Shown: positions 33,237 through 41,709 of the stretch, in pieces | Layout of the letters: every line of letters begins with the position of its first letter | How positions within the stretch are numbered: position 1 is the first letter of the stretch | NCBI GenBank assembly: GCA_964501415.1 | Contig: CAZCSL010000005.1 | Coordinates: 1-64,000, forward strand | Source of the DNA: B1SED10-225 sp964501415 | GTDB taxonomy: Bacteria; Bacillota_I; Bacilli_A; Izemoplasmatales; Izemoplasmataceae | DNA length: 64,000 bases | Direction of reading: 5' to 3' | Notes under the pieces: generated by a model | The model's database searches: none | The model's input: the letters and a program-made list of their open reading frames with translations, nothing else | What the model was told of the DNA's origin: nothing | Translations under genes and position numbers: made by a program

Positions 33237-33856
33237 TTTTTCTCCTCTCCTACCATGACACCATACTTTAAAATAGTTATGGTATCATTGGCTAACATGC
33301 GAATTCTAGATAAGCTTTCGTGGTTGTAAATATGTTTAGAAAGCTCAACAACATTGAAATGATAAAGTATTTTAGCCACTAATTGAATGTCTACAGTCGG
33401 TTTTATAAAACCCTTGTTTTGATCATTTATCAAGAAGCTTTCATAGGTTTTAATGCCTTCAGTCTCAATTTTTTGCATCAGTTTTTGAATGGTCTTATCA
33501 CTAGCAAAATGCAGCCGGTACCCAAGCATAAAGTAATTGTGATGTTTTTTGGCAAATTTAACACCTGCAATCACAAACTCTTCATACAAATCCAAAAAAG
33601 AAACTTGATCTAATTTAGTCATAAGCGGCTTAAAATAAGTAAACTTCTTAGCTTGTACACTATCTAACAAATAATAGTATAGATCGAGCTTATCATTAAA
33701 ATACTGATAGAAACTCCCTCTAGCAATAGCCGCCTCATTAACAATATCGCTAATGGTGGTCTTATCATATCCTTTTTCAATAATCACCTTAATAGCGGCG
33801 TTAAGGACGGCTTCTTTTTTTTTAAGTGGTAAGTTTTTGAATGTGTTTTTTGGCAT
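33233..33856 (-). CDS. TetR-family repressor of the ABC exporter operon
   Basis: 207 residues; helix-turn-helix at about 29-52 (TISDIVNEAAIARGSFYQYF) and a C-terminal ligand-binding region. It is the first gene of its own operon and its promoter carries two copies of a palindrome (33871-33884 and 33900-33913), one of them between -35 and -10. Autorepression with release by an exporter substrate is the expected logic. Ribosome site GAGGTG precedes the ATG. Confidence 0.93.
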   Translation of the reverse strand: MPKNTFKNLPLKKKEAVLNAAIKVIIEKGYDKTTISDIVNEAAIARGSFYQYFNDKLDLYYYLLDSVQAKKFTYFKPLMTKLDQVSFLDLYEEFVIAGVKFAKKHHNYFMLGYRLHFASDKTIQKLMQKIETEGIKTYESFLINDQNKGFIKPTVDIQLVAKILYHFNVVELSKHIYNHESLSRIRMLANDTITILKYGVMVGEEKK

Positions 33857-33870
33857 TTTTCACCTCTTTG

Positions 33871-33884
33871 TGACACGTATGTCA
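33871..33884. promoter_or_regulatory. TetR operator, copy 1 (imperfect)
   Basis: TGACACGTATGTCA, same outer TGACA/TGTCA arms as copy 2, located downstream of the -10 box, 15 bp away from copy 2. Confidence 0.75.
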
Positions 33885-33895
33885 TTTATAGTCAT

Positions 33896-33924
33896 ATTAT
33901 GACACGCGTGTCACATATTATCAA
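33896..33924 (-). promoter_or_regulatory. Promoter of the tetR-ABC exporter operon
   Basis: TTGATA (33919-33924), 17-bp spacer, CATAAT (33896-33901). The spacer is almost filled by the perfect operator palindrome. Confidence 0.82.
33900..33913. promoter_or_regulatory. TetR operator, copy 2 (perfect palindrome)
   Basis: TGACACGCGTGTCA is a perfect 14-bp palindrome lying between -35 and -10 of the tetR promoter. Confidence 0.82.
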
Positions 33925-33926
33925 GT

Positions 33927-33956
33927 AAAAAAAGCACCTTTTATAAAGATGCTTTT
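33927..33956 (-). terminator. Rho-independent terminator after uvrB
   Basis: Eleven-bp stem with one G-T pair (33930-33940 and 33946-33956), followed by TTT on the minus strand. Confidence 0.7.
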
Positions 33957-35905
33957 ATGTCCATGATGATATCCCTTAGTTCTGCGGCCTTTTCAAAGTC
34001 TAAATCTCTCGCGGCTTTACGCATGTCTTTTTCTAAATCTTCAACCATGGCTTTTTTCTCTACTTTGTCCATTTCTGATAATCGCTTGCTCATGGTTTCA
34101 TCTTCCGCCTCAAGTTTGATTCTTATTGCGGCCCTGACATCCTTTTTGATCGTCTTAGGGGTAATATTGTATTTTTGATTATGTGCTTTTTGTATTTCTC
34201 TTCTTCGGTTAGTTTCATCTATGGCTTCTTGCATGGCCTCACTAATGCGATCAGCATAAAGGCGTACATGTCCATTTACATTTCTTGCGGCGCGCCCAAT
34301 GGTTTGAATCAAACTGCGTGCGCTTCTCAAAAAACCTTGTTTATCAGCATCCAAAATAGCGATAAAAGATACCTCGGGTAAATCTAATCCTTCACGCAAT
34401 AAATTGATGCCTACTAATACATCATAGACTCCCAACCTTAAATCTCTCATAATATCGATGCGCTCTAAAGAATCAATCTCAGAGTGTAGGTAAGCGACCT
34501 TGATCCCTAACTCTTTAAGGTAACTGGTTAAATCCTCACTCATTTTTATGGTTAAAGTTGTAATCAACGTACGCTCGTTATTTTTTATGCGTCTATTGAT
34601 TTCCTCAACAATATCATCGATTTGTCCTTGTTTTGGCTTTACCAACACTTCTGGGTCCAATAACCCTGTAGGCCGGATAATTTGTTCTATAACATCATTT
34701 GTACGCGTAAATTCATAATCTCCCGGTGTTGCAGACACATACACAACCTGATGAATTTTTTCGTTAAACTCTTCAAAATCCAAAGGACGATTGTCCAGTG
34801 CTGAGGGCAGGCGAAAACCATAATCAACTAGCGTTTGTTTACGCGCTTTATCGCCATTAAACATACCTCTGACTTGAGGTAAGGTCACATGGGATTCGTC
34901 AATGATTAACAAATAGTCGTCCCCAAAAAAATCCATTAAAGTTGATGGGGTTTCACCAGCCGATCGTAAAGATAAGTGCCGTGAATAGTTTTCAACGCCT
35001 TTACAGGTTCCGATTTCTCGCAACATTTCTATATCGTATTTTGTTCTTTGAGCCAAGCGTTCGGCTTCTACGAGCTTACCTTCTTCTTTAAAATAAGCGA
35101 GGCGCTCTTCTAATTCCGCTTCTATTCGTTTGATACCTTCTTCTAATTTATCCTTATTGGTAACAAATTGTGTTGCTGGAAACAAGGTAATGACCGTATA
35201 TTCTTGTAAGATTTCACCCGTTATAATATCAAACGAGCGTATGCGCTCGATTTCATCATCAAAAAACTCAATCCGAATGCCGGTTGATTTTTGATACGTT
35301 GGCATAACTTCGATAACATCACCTTTAACACGATAAGTGCCGCGTTTAAAATCGGTCTCATTGCGTTCGAACAACATCTGAACCAATTTTTCTAATACTT
35401 GATCTCTTTCAATGACATCACCTTGCCTCAGTGTCAAAGTAGCATCCTTATAGTCTTCTGGGTCTCCGATACCATAAATACAACTGACTGAAGCAACCAC
35501 AATTACATCTTTACGCTCTAATAATGATGCCGTTGCACTATGACGAAGTTCATCGATTTCATCGTTGATTTGTGAATCTTTTTCGATGTATAAATCTCTA
35601 GAGGGTACGTAGGCTTCTGGTTGATAATAATCATAATAAGAAATAAAGTATTCTACACGATTATTAGGAAAAAACTCTTTAAATTCACTATAGAGTTGGC
35701 CCGCCAAAGTTTTATTATGTGCCAAAACTAAAATAGGCTTATCAAGGTGTGTAATGACATTACTCATCGTAAACGTCTTTCCCGTACCTGTAGCGCCTAA
35801 GAGGATTTGTTCTTTAGTGTGATTTTTAATATTTTCAACCATCTTGTTGATGGCCGCGGCCTGATCGCCTTTGGGTTGATAATTGGTCCTTAAATTGTAA
35901 CTCAT
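33941..35905 (-). CDS. uvrB: Excinuclease ABC subunit B
   Basis: Damage-recognition helicase of nucleotide excision repair, 654 residues, full family length. Walker A GATGTGKT at 37-44, beta-hairpin region YYQPEAYVPSRDLYIEK (about 91-110), DESHVTLPQ helicase motif II, RAARN motif VI and the C-terminal UVR motif (about 618-650) that contacts UvrC. uvrA, often next to uvrB in Bacillota, does not follow here. GGAG and GAGG lie upstream of the ATG. Single gene with its own terminator. Confidence 0.97.
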   Translation of the reverse strand: MSYNLRTNYQPKGDQAAAINKMVENIKNHTKEQILLGATGTGKTFTMSNVITHLDKPILVLAHNKTLAGQLYSEFKEFFPNNRVEYFISYYDYYQPEAYVPSRDLYIEKDSQINDEIDELRHSATASLLERKDVIVVASVSCIYGIGDPEDYKDATLTLRQGDVIERDQVLEKLVQMLFERNETDFKRGTYRVKGDVIEVMPTYQKSTGIRIEFFDDEIERIRSFDIITGEILQEYTVITLFPATQFVTNKDKLEEGIKRIEAELEERLAYFKEEGKLVEAERLAQRTKYDIEMLREIGTCKGVENYSRHLSLRSAGETPSTLMDFFGDDYLLIIDESHVTLPQVRGMFNGDKARKQTLVDYGFRLPSALDNRPLDFEEFNEKIHQVVYVSATPGDYEFTRTNDVIEQIIRPTGLLDPEVLVKPKQGQIDDIVEEINRRIKNNERTLITTLTIKMSEDLTSYLKELGIKVAYLHSEIDSLERIDIMRDLRLGVYDVLVGINLLREGLDLPEVSFIAILDADKQGFLRSARSLIQTIGRAARNVNGHVRLYADRISEAMQEAIDETNRRREIQKAHNQKYNITPKTIKKDVRAAIRIKLEAEDETMSKRLSEMDKVEKKAMVEDLEKDMRKAARDLDFEKAAELRDIIMDIKASL

Positions 35906-35978
35906 AACGCCTCACTCCCGTGCCTCCTTATTGTATCATATAAAAGATGGCTGTGGTAAAATATAAACAGGTGATAAA

Positions 35979-37598
35979 ATGAACCCTTTAATCGTTGGCA
36001 TCAATGCAAAGTTCATCCATACCAACAACGCTATTCGACTGTTGAAAGCCAACAGTCGTTTTACCGTGGATATATTAGAAGTGACAATTAAAGATGCTAT
36101 TGATGATATCCTAGATAAAATAACCGAGAAACCAAGACTGTTTATAGGATTTTCTTGTTATATTTGGAACATTGAATTGATAAAAACATTGGTCTTCAAA
36201 CTAAAAGAAATATGTAACACTCCTATCATACTCGGGGGTCCTGAAGTAAGCTATGATGCTAAATACTTCTTGAATGCCTGGCCAATAGATTTGGTTGTTA
36301 AAGGCGAAGGTGAAGCTGTGATTGATGGGGTGATTCAGCACTACTCAAACAATGAACCTCTAGAACAATTACCCGGTATTACAACCAAAGCAATTGATAC
36401 CCCCGCTTTAGAAATCATGGATCTAAGTAAGCTTAAATCCCCTCATTTTTTCCAAATAGATGAACCTCAAAGACCAAAGCGTATTGCCTATATTGAAAGC
36501 TCTAGAGGATGCCCCTATAACTGCACTTACTGCCTATCCTCTTTGGAAAAGCACGTACGCTTCTTTCCACTAGATTATGTGACAAACAGTATTAAACATC
36601 TCATTGATACTGGTACGAAAAAAATTAAGTTTTTAGACCGGACTTTTAACATGAATCCTGATGCCTTAAAGATTATCGATACCTTTATAAAATTAAACCC
36701 TCAGCATCTAGAAGTACAGTTTGAAATGACTGGTGATAATCTCAGCAATGACATCATCGATTATATCCATACCCATGCACCAAAAGGGTTGTTTAGGTTT
36801 GAAATTGGTATTCAATCCACCCATCATAAGACCAACTTATTAGTCGGAAGAAAGCAAAACAATAAGAAATTGTTTGAAAACATCAAGAAAATCATCCATC
36901 ACGACGTTATCGATTTACATTTGGACTTAATTGCGGGATTGCCTAAAGAAAACTTAACTCGATTTATAGAAACATTTGATAGCGTCTATCAATTAGGAGC
37001 CAAAGAATTACAACTAGGTTTTTTAAAGATGCTAAGAGGGACGTCCATACGCTTTGAAGCTGAACGTTTTGATTACGATTATAACCAAAGAGCCCCCTAT
37101 GAAGTTTTATCCCATATCGATTTGAGCAAAGAAGATATTTGGCAAATCAAGAAAGTATCAACGATGCTTGATTTGTGTCACAACAAAGGTTATTTTGGTA
37201 AATTAACTCACAAAATTATCCAACAAAACTACGAATCAGCATTTTCGGTCTTTTTAAGGATGTATGAGGTTTGCGAACAAAACATAATCAGCAGAAATTA
37301 TCAATTAGAAGACATTTTCACCTTTGTCACCAATTTCTTTTTGAATGACGGTATTGCTGAAACCTTAGTCGATGAGTTCAAACCCTACTATTTTAAAAGA
37401 CAAAAAGTTAAGCCTAAAGGCTACACAGAGAAAATAACCGATTCTTTGCTAAAGACAAAACTTTTAAGTAAGTGTGAAAAAAAGTATAACATACCTTTGG
37501 GCAATCTTTATAACCATACGTACATCACACCTTATAAAGAAGGTTATATGGTTGCTTATTATAAGGATTTTCATGCCGAACTATATATTATAAATTAA
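35979..37598 (+). CDS. B12-binding-type radical SAM protein, DUF4080 C-terminus
   Basis: 539 residues: N-terminal cobalamin-binding-like Rossmann domain (1-135, beginning LIVGINAKFIHTNNAIRLL), radical SAM core with CxxxCxxC cluster ligands C178, C182 and C185 in SSRGCPYNCTYCLSS, GIQSTHHKTNLLVGRKQ strand, and a C-terminal DUF4080 domain (about 370-539). The DxHxxG motif of cobalamin base-off binding is not evident. Members are widespread in Bacillota and lack an assigned reaction. It is divergent from uvrB and the only plus-strand gene before 52 kb. AGGTGATAAA precedes the ATG. Confidence 0.88.
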   Translation: MNPLIVGINAKFIHTNNAIRLLKANSRFTVDILEVTIKDAIDDILDKITEKPRLFIGFSCYIWNIELIKTLVFKLKEICNTPIILGGPEVSYDAKYFLNAWPIDLVVKGEGEAVIDGVIQHYSNNEPLEQLPGITTKAIDTPALEIMDLSKLKSPHFFQIDEPQRPKRIAYIESSRGCPYNCTYCLSSLEKHVRFFPLDYVTNSIKHLIDTGTKKIKFLDRTFNMNPDALKIIDTFIKLNPQHLEVQFEMTGDNLSNDIIDYIHTHAPKGLFRFEIGIQSTHHKTNLLVGRKQNNKKLFENIKKIIHHDVIDLHLDLIAGLPKENLTRFIETFDSVYQLGAKELQLGFLKMLRGTSIRFEAERFDYDYNQRAPYEVLSHIDLSKEDIWQIKKVSTMLDLCHNKGYFGKLTHKIIQQNYESAFSVFLRMYEVCEQNIISRNYQLEDIFTFVTNFFLNDGIAETLVDEFKPYYFKRQKVKPKGYTEKITDSLLKTKLLSKCEKKYNIPLGNLYNHTYITPYKEGYMVAYYKDFHAELYIIN

Positions 37599-37623
37599 AA
37601 GGGAGACTTCAATCTCCCTTTTT
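37597..37623. terminator. Bidirectional terminator between the radical SAM and tetR genes
   Basis: AAAAGGGAGA/TCTCCCTTTT stem with a six-base loop between convergent genes; T-runs follow on both strands. Confidence 0.88.
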
Positions 37624-38209
37624 AACGATGTAATGTAATGATAGCTTGAAACAAATCTTCAAACATAGCTTCAACTTCCCAATCATTGTAAGGATCACAA
37701 ATAGAAACAACTACTCCAAAAATCATTGCTTTTATCGTATTCAACCTGGTATGATCTTGAAGTGGTTTGATGATATTTTCTTTAATGCCTTTATTTAAAA
37801 TGGTCTCTAAGCGTTCTTCGGCGACAACCAAAGTATCGCGTATTCTTTTGTGCAATTGTTTTTTCTTGTCTTTTGGCAGCTTGGAAATCTCGTAGTGATA
37901 CTGATAATCTTGTAACATTTCATGGTTTTTAGCCAAGGCATAAAGCCGTTTTAAATGACTTTTGAACGCTTGTTCAAACGGAAGGGCCATCAAATCCTTG
38001 TCATCCAAAAACATCTCAAGATTTTTATCAATTAAAAGCCCAATGGCCTCTATGATTAAAGCCTCTTTGTGATCGAAATACTCATATATGGTGCTTTTGC
38101 CTATATTCAAGTCTTGCGCTAGGTTAGATACGGTTAAAGGCCTTGTATTATCACTTTGTGACAAATACTTCAATACTTTGTTTAAAATCCTTTCCCGCTT
38201 AGAGTTCAT
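37622..38209 (-). CDS. TetR-family regulator of the RND efflux pump
   Basis: 195 residues; helix-turn-helix at about 25-48 (TVSNLAQDLNIGKSTIYEYF), helical C-terminal domain. It overlaps the 3-prime end of the RND gene by 11 bp, so it is made from the pump transcript and probably represses it through the long palindrome at 41641-41666. The inducer is unknown. Confidence 0.9.
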   Translation of the reverse strand: MNSKRERILNKVLKYLSQSDNTRPLTVSNLAQDLNIGKSTIYEYFDHKEALIIEAIGLLIDKNLEMFLDDKDLMALPFEQAFKSHLKRLYALAKNHEMLQDYQYHYEISKLPKDKKKQLHKRIRDTLVVAEERLETILNKGIKENIIKPLQDHTRLNTIKAMIFGVVVSICDPYNDWEVEAMFEDLFQAIITLHR

Positions 38210-41200
38210 CGCTTAACACTCGCTTAATATGTTCATCTAAGTCTTCTTCAAATGCTTGGTTGGTATCATCTTCCACCGATTCAACGCTCGAATCAGAAGA
38301 CTTTGGCATAAAAATCATCATTAATAAACTCACCAACGCAACGATACCACCTATGACGATCATGAAAGGTTGTGATTCTAAAATATAGTTAGCAACCAAA
38401 GCCAATCCGACCAATATGCCTAAAACACCGAAAATATATCGACCTTTCAACGTTAAAATTTCATACATGATAGGGACTACAAAAATCGTTAAGAATGTTG
38501 CATATATTAAACCACCAATTGCGGTTAGAGCCATCGGTTGCATCAGTTCATCACCCTGATCCGTCGATAAAGCCAAAGCAGATAGCGCTAAAATGGTAGT
38601 GAAAGCCGTCATAAAAATAGGTCTGATTCTTGTTCTGCCTGCTTCGATGATAGCCGCTCTTAAAGCATGGCCTTTCATTCTAAGTTGATTGATGTAATCT
38701 ACCAGAACAATGCCGTTATTAACGACGACTCCAGATAAGATAATTAGTCCAATCAAAGCTATAATACTTACAGTCATACCAGAAAGATACAAAATCATGA
38801 ATCCTCCGGTGAAAGCCATCGGAATCGTAATCATAATGATGAAAGGATAAGTGAAAGATTGGAACTGAGAAGCCATAATCATATAGACAAGTAATATACC
38901 TAAACCACCTACTAAAATCAGTGTATCAATAGCCTCCATAATCTCTTCATCTTCGCCGAGTACTTGATACGTATAACCATCTGGCAGGTCATAATCTTCT
39001 AATAGTTCATGGACATCTTGGGCAACCAGTGTTGCGTTATATCCACTCTCTATCTCAGCGCTAACGGTATTGGAACGTGCACCGTTGAAACGGTTGATTG
39101 TCGAAAATCCGGGTTGTACGTTTACAGTGGCTATTTCTTTAAGTTCTACCGGCGTTTGCGTCATGGCATCCATACCTACCACTAAATTTTCGAGGGTTTC
39201 AATATCTGGCATTTCTACCCTTGATGCATCGCCTTCACCATAAATGTAAACATCGTACAATTGATTTTGAAAACGCACCGTAGTCGCAACACCAGGGGTG
39301 CTTAAGTAGTCCGCTACAACCCCTAATACTTGACCTACCGTCAAACCATATCCAATCGCTTTATCTTTATCAACCGTAACTTTAATTTCATCGCTTTGTG
39401 CCTCAGCACCATCATCAATATCTCTTAACCCCTCAATATCTGAAAGTGCGGTTGCTAAGGCTTCACTTTCTTCTCTTAAAGTATCGAGCGAAGGCCCTTG
39501 CAAACGAACCTGGATACCAGAACCTACCAATGCAGCGGTATCCATCTCGGTGCCTTGTACGGTAGCGATAAACATATCATAATCGCTATCAAAATAGCGC
39601 TGTATCTCATCACGCATATCTATGGTGTCACGCTCTCTATCATCGGAAAGCACGACGTTGATGTTAACATCAGATTGTCCCATCATGCCCATCATCATAT
39701 CGCCGCTGCCATACGTAATTGAAACACTTTCAACTTCTTGATAAGCTAAAAGGTTTTCTCCAATCTCATCTAATAGTGCACTTAAATCACCAAAGTCTCT
39801 TGGCGCATCATCACCGAGTTCTAAGGCGACTCTTAAACTGCCTTCATCGGTCTCTGGGAAGAACTCAAACCCACGTGATGTAGCCAATACAACAGAAAGT
39901 CCAAATAAAACAACCACGATACTCAATACGAGATATCTAAGTTTTAAAAAGCCTTTTAATAGTTTTTCATAAACATCTTTTATCTTTTCAAATGTAAACT
40001 TCTTTTGAGACTTATCTGTTTGGCTATCATTTTCTCTTAAAATGCGGTTGGCAACGGTTGGTACAAACGTCAATGCAATCAATAATGATGCCAATAAGCT
40101 AAAGGCAATGGTCAACGCTAACTGATAGAAGATTTCTCTGATAAAATCCTCAATAAACATGATCGGCAAGAAAACGCCTATCGTCGTTAAAGTTGAAGCT
40201 GTAATCGCGCCACCGACTTGATAAGCGCCATTGATAGAGGCATCCTTATTGCTAGCGCCTTCTTTTTTCATTCTAAATATATTTTCAATCACCACAATGG
40301 AATTATCCACCAACATCCCAATACCTAAAGCCAAACCACCTAAAGATACTATGTTAAGTGTGATATCAGATAAATAGATCAAAATAATCGCAAATAGCAA
40401 ACTAATCGGAATCGCAACACCCACAATAAAGGTGATTCTAAAACTACGCAAGAAAACAAATAATACGATAATGGCTAATATACCACCAATAATCAAATTA
40501 TTTGTAACACTCCCAATCGACTCTTCAATATATTCGCCTTGGTCAAACAACATCGTTGTTTGAAAATCATCGTGTTCTTCTGAAACCTCATTTATGGCAT
40601 TCAAAACACCTCTAGAAACATCGGTGGTCGCATATTCACTACCTTTTTGAATCGAAATACTGATAGATTCTACACCATTCACCTTAGCGTATTGTCTTTC
40701 CTCAGCATTCACAAAGTCAATATCCGCAATATCATTAAGAGTAATGGTAGGAAACTCAATGCCTGGAATAGGTGAATCAAAATCAAAAAGCTTTAAGGCT
40801 TTGATTTCATCTAAATCACCCAAATCATCACCAACACGGACCATATAGTTTTGATTATCTATTTCAACGAAACCAGCGGGAAATGAGAAGTTTTGTGCAT
40901 TTAAAATAGCATCGATATATTCTTGATCAATTTTGAACTCTTCCATCTCATCAGGTAAGGTTTCACCCATCGCCTCAAGCATATTGCCAATTTCTCTCAT
41001 ATTATCGGATATCTGATCGTTATAATCATCTAAGCGGTCTTGATCAACCATCACTCTGATTTCAGATTCATAGCCACCAGTAATATCTATAGAAGCCACA
41101 CCTTCAACCCGTTCTAATCTAGGAGAAAGTTCATCGTTAATCCATTCAGTCAATTCAGGTAAATCCTTACCTGTATACTGAACAGAAAAATTCATTATCG

Positions 41201-41612
41201 GCAACATATCGACTCGTAATCGTAAAATACTAGGATTAGACGCCTCGCTAGGCAAGGTATCTAAAACTTGGTTGAGTCCTTCCCTCATCTCAACCATAAT
41301 ACTATCCATATTGGCATCTGTAGAAAACTCCATCATAATCATACTAAAGTTTTCTTGAGATGTAGAGGTTACTTCCTGCACGTTGGTTGTGGTAAGTAAC
41401 GTGTTTTCTAAGGGAATAGTAATTTCATTTTCAATCTCATCTGGGGTTGCACCAGGATACGTTGTCACCACCACTGCAAAGGGTAGGTTTACATCGGGAA
41501 ATAAATCAGTCGTAATGCGGTTATAAGAAACCACACCGAAAACCGCAATGGCGATTACTACCATGAAAACCGTAATGGCTTTCTCTACAGAAAACTTAAC
41601 CAATGCTTTCAT
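38199..41612 (-). CDS. RND-family efflux permease (SwrC/AcrB-like)
   Basis: 1137 residues. Two halves, each with a helix, a large extracytoplasmic porter domain and six further helices. Family motifs: TTDLFPDVNLPFAVV and YPGATPDEIE at the start, GIGMLVDNSIVVIENI in TM4 of the first half, and the GVVVNNGIVLVDYIN repeat in the second half. An acidic insert (about 205-250) in the first porter domain has many E, D and M. Like SwrC of Bacillus it has no adaptor or outer-membrane partner here, in line with a monoderm cell. The C-terminus has an extra helix pair and a charged tail. Proton-driven export of lipophilic compounds is expected. Confidence 0.93.
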   Translation of the reverse strand: MKALVKFSVEKAITVFMVVIAIAVFGVVSYNRITTDLFPDVNLPFAVVVTTYPGATPDEIENEITIPLENTLLTTTNVQEVTSTSQENFSMIMMEFSTDANMDSIMVEMREGLNQVLDTLPSEASNPSILRLRVDMLPIMNFSVQYTGKDLPELTEWINDELSPRLERVEGVASIDITGGYESEIRVMVDQDRLDDYNDQISDNMREIGNMLEAMGETLPDEMEEFKIDQEYIDAILNAQNFSFPAGFVEIDNQNYMVRVGDDLGDLDEIKALKLFDFDSPIPGIEFPTITLNDIADIDFVNAEERQYAKVNGVESISISIQKGSEYATTDVSRGVLNAINEVSEEHDDFQTTMLFDQGEYIEESIGSVTNNLIIGGILAIIVLFVFLRSFRITFIVGVAIPISLLFAIILIYLSDITLNIVSLGGLALGIGMLVDNSIVVIENIFRMKKEGASNKDASINGAYQVGGAITASTLTTIGVFLPIMFIEDFIREIFYQLALTIAFSLLASLLIALTFVPTVANRILRENDSQTDKSQKKFTFEKIKDVYEKLLKGFLKLRYLVLSIVVVLFGLSVVLATSRGFEFFPETDEGSLRVALELGDDAPRDFGDLSALLDEIGENLLAYQEVESVSITYGSGDMMMGMMGQSDVNINVVLSDDRERDTIDMRDEIQRYFDSDYDMFIATVQGTEMDTAALVGSGIQVRLQGPSLDTLREESEALATALSDIEGLRDIDDGAEAQSDEIKVTVDKDKAIGYGLTVGQVLGVVADYLSTPGVATTVRFQNQLYDVYIYGEGDASRVEMPDIETLENLVVGMDAMTQTPVELKEIATVNVQPGFSTINRFNGARSNTVSAEIESGYNATLVAQDVHELLEDYDLPDGYTYQVLGEDEEIMEAIDTLILVGGLGILLVYMIMASQFQSFTYPFIIMITIPMAFTGGFMILYLSGMTVSIIALIGLIILSGVVVNNGIVLVDYINQLRMKGHALRAAIIEAGRTRIRPIFMTAFTTILALSALALSTDQGDELMQPMALTAIGGLIYATFLTIFVVPIMYEILTLKGRYIFGVLGILVGLALVANYILESQPFMIVIGGIVALVSLLMMIFMPKSSDSSVESVEDDTNQAFEEDLDEHIKRVLSDEL

Positions 41613-41640
41613 TGTGCCACTTCCTATCGTTGTATATTAA

Positions 41641-41666
41641 AAACCGACCGAATGTTCGGTCGGTTT
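41641..41666. promoter_or_regulatory. Probable TetR operator of the RND-tetR operon
   Basis: Perfect inverted repeat: two 12-bp arms (AAACCGACCGAA and TTCGGTCGGTTT) around TG, directly downstream of a TATAAT -10 box. Such CCGACCG-type palindromes are typical of TetR regulators. On the minus strand it is also followed by TTTTTAA, so a hairpin in the transcript is possible. Confidence 0.88.
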
Positions 41667-41667
41667 T

Positions 41668-41673
41668 ATTATA
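41668..41673 (-). promoter_or_regulatory. Extended -10 promoter of the RND-tetR operon
   Basis: TATAAT preceded by TGC; a poor -35 (TTTGTA) lies 17 bp upstream. The operator begins 2 bp downstream. Confidence 0.7.
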
Positions 41674-41709
41674 GCACAAGCTTCTGTGGTTACAAAGCTC
41701 AAATACTCA

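Noticed and set aside
41641..41666. Ordinary intrinsic terminator of the padR-DUF4097 operon
   Set aside because: It lies within 50 bp upstream of the RND gene, downstream of a TATAAT, and the arms are of TetR-operator type; a terminator role for the upstream operon is possible only as a secondary effect.
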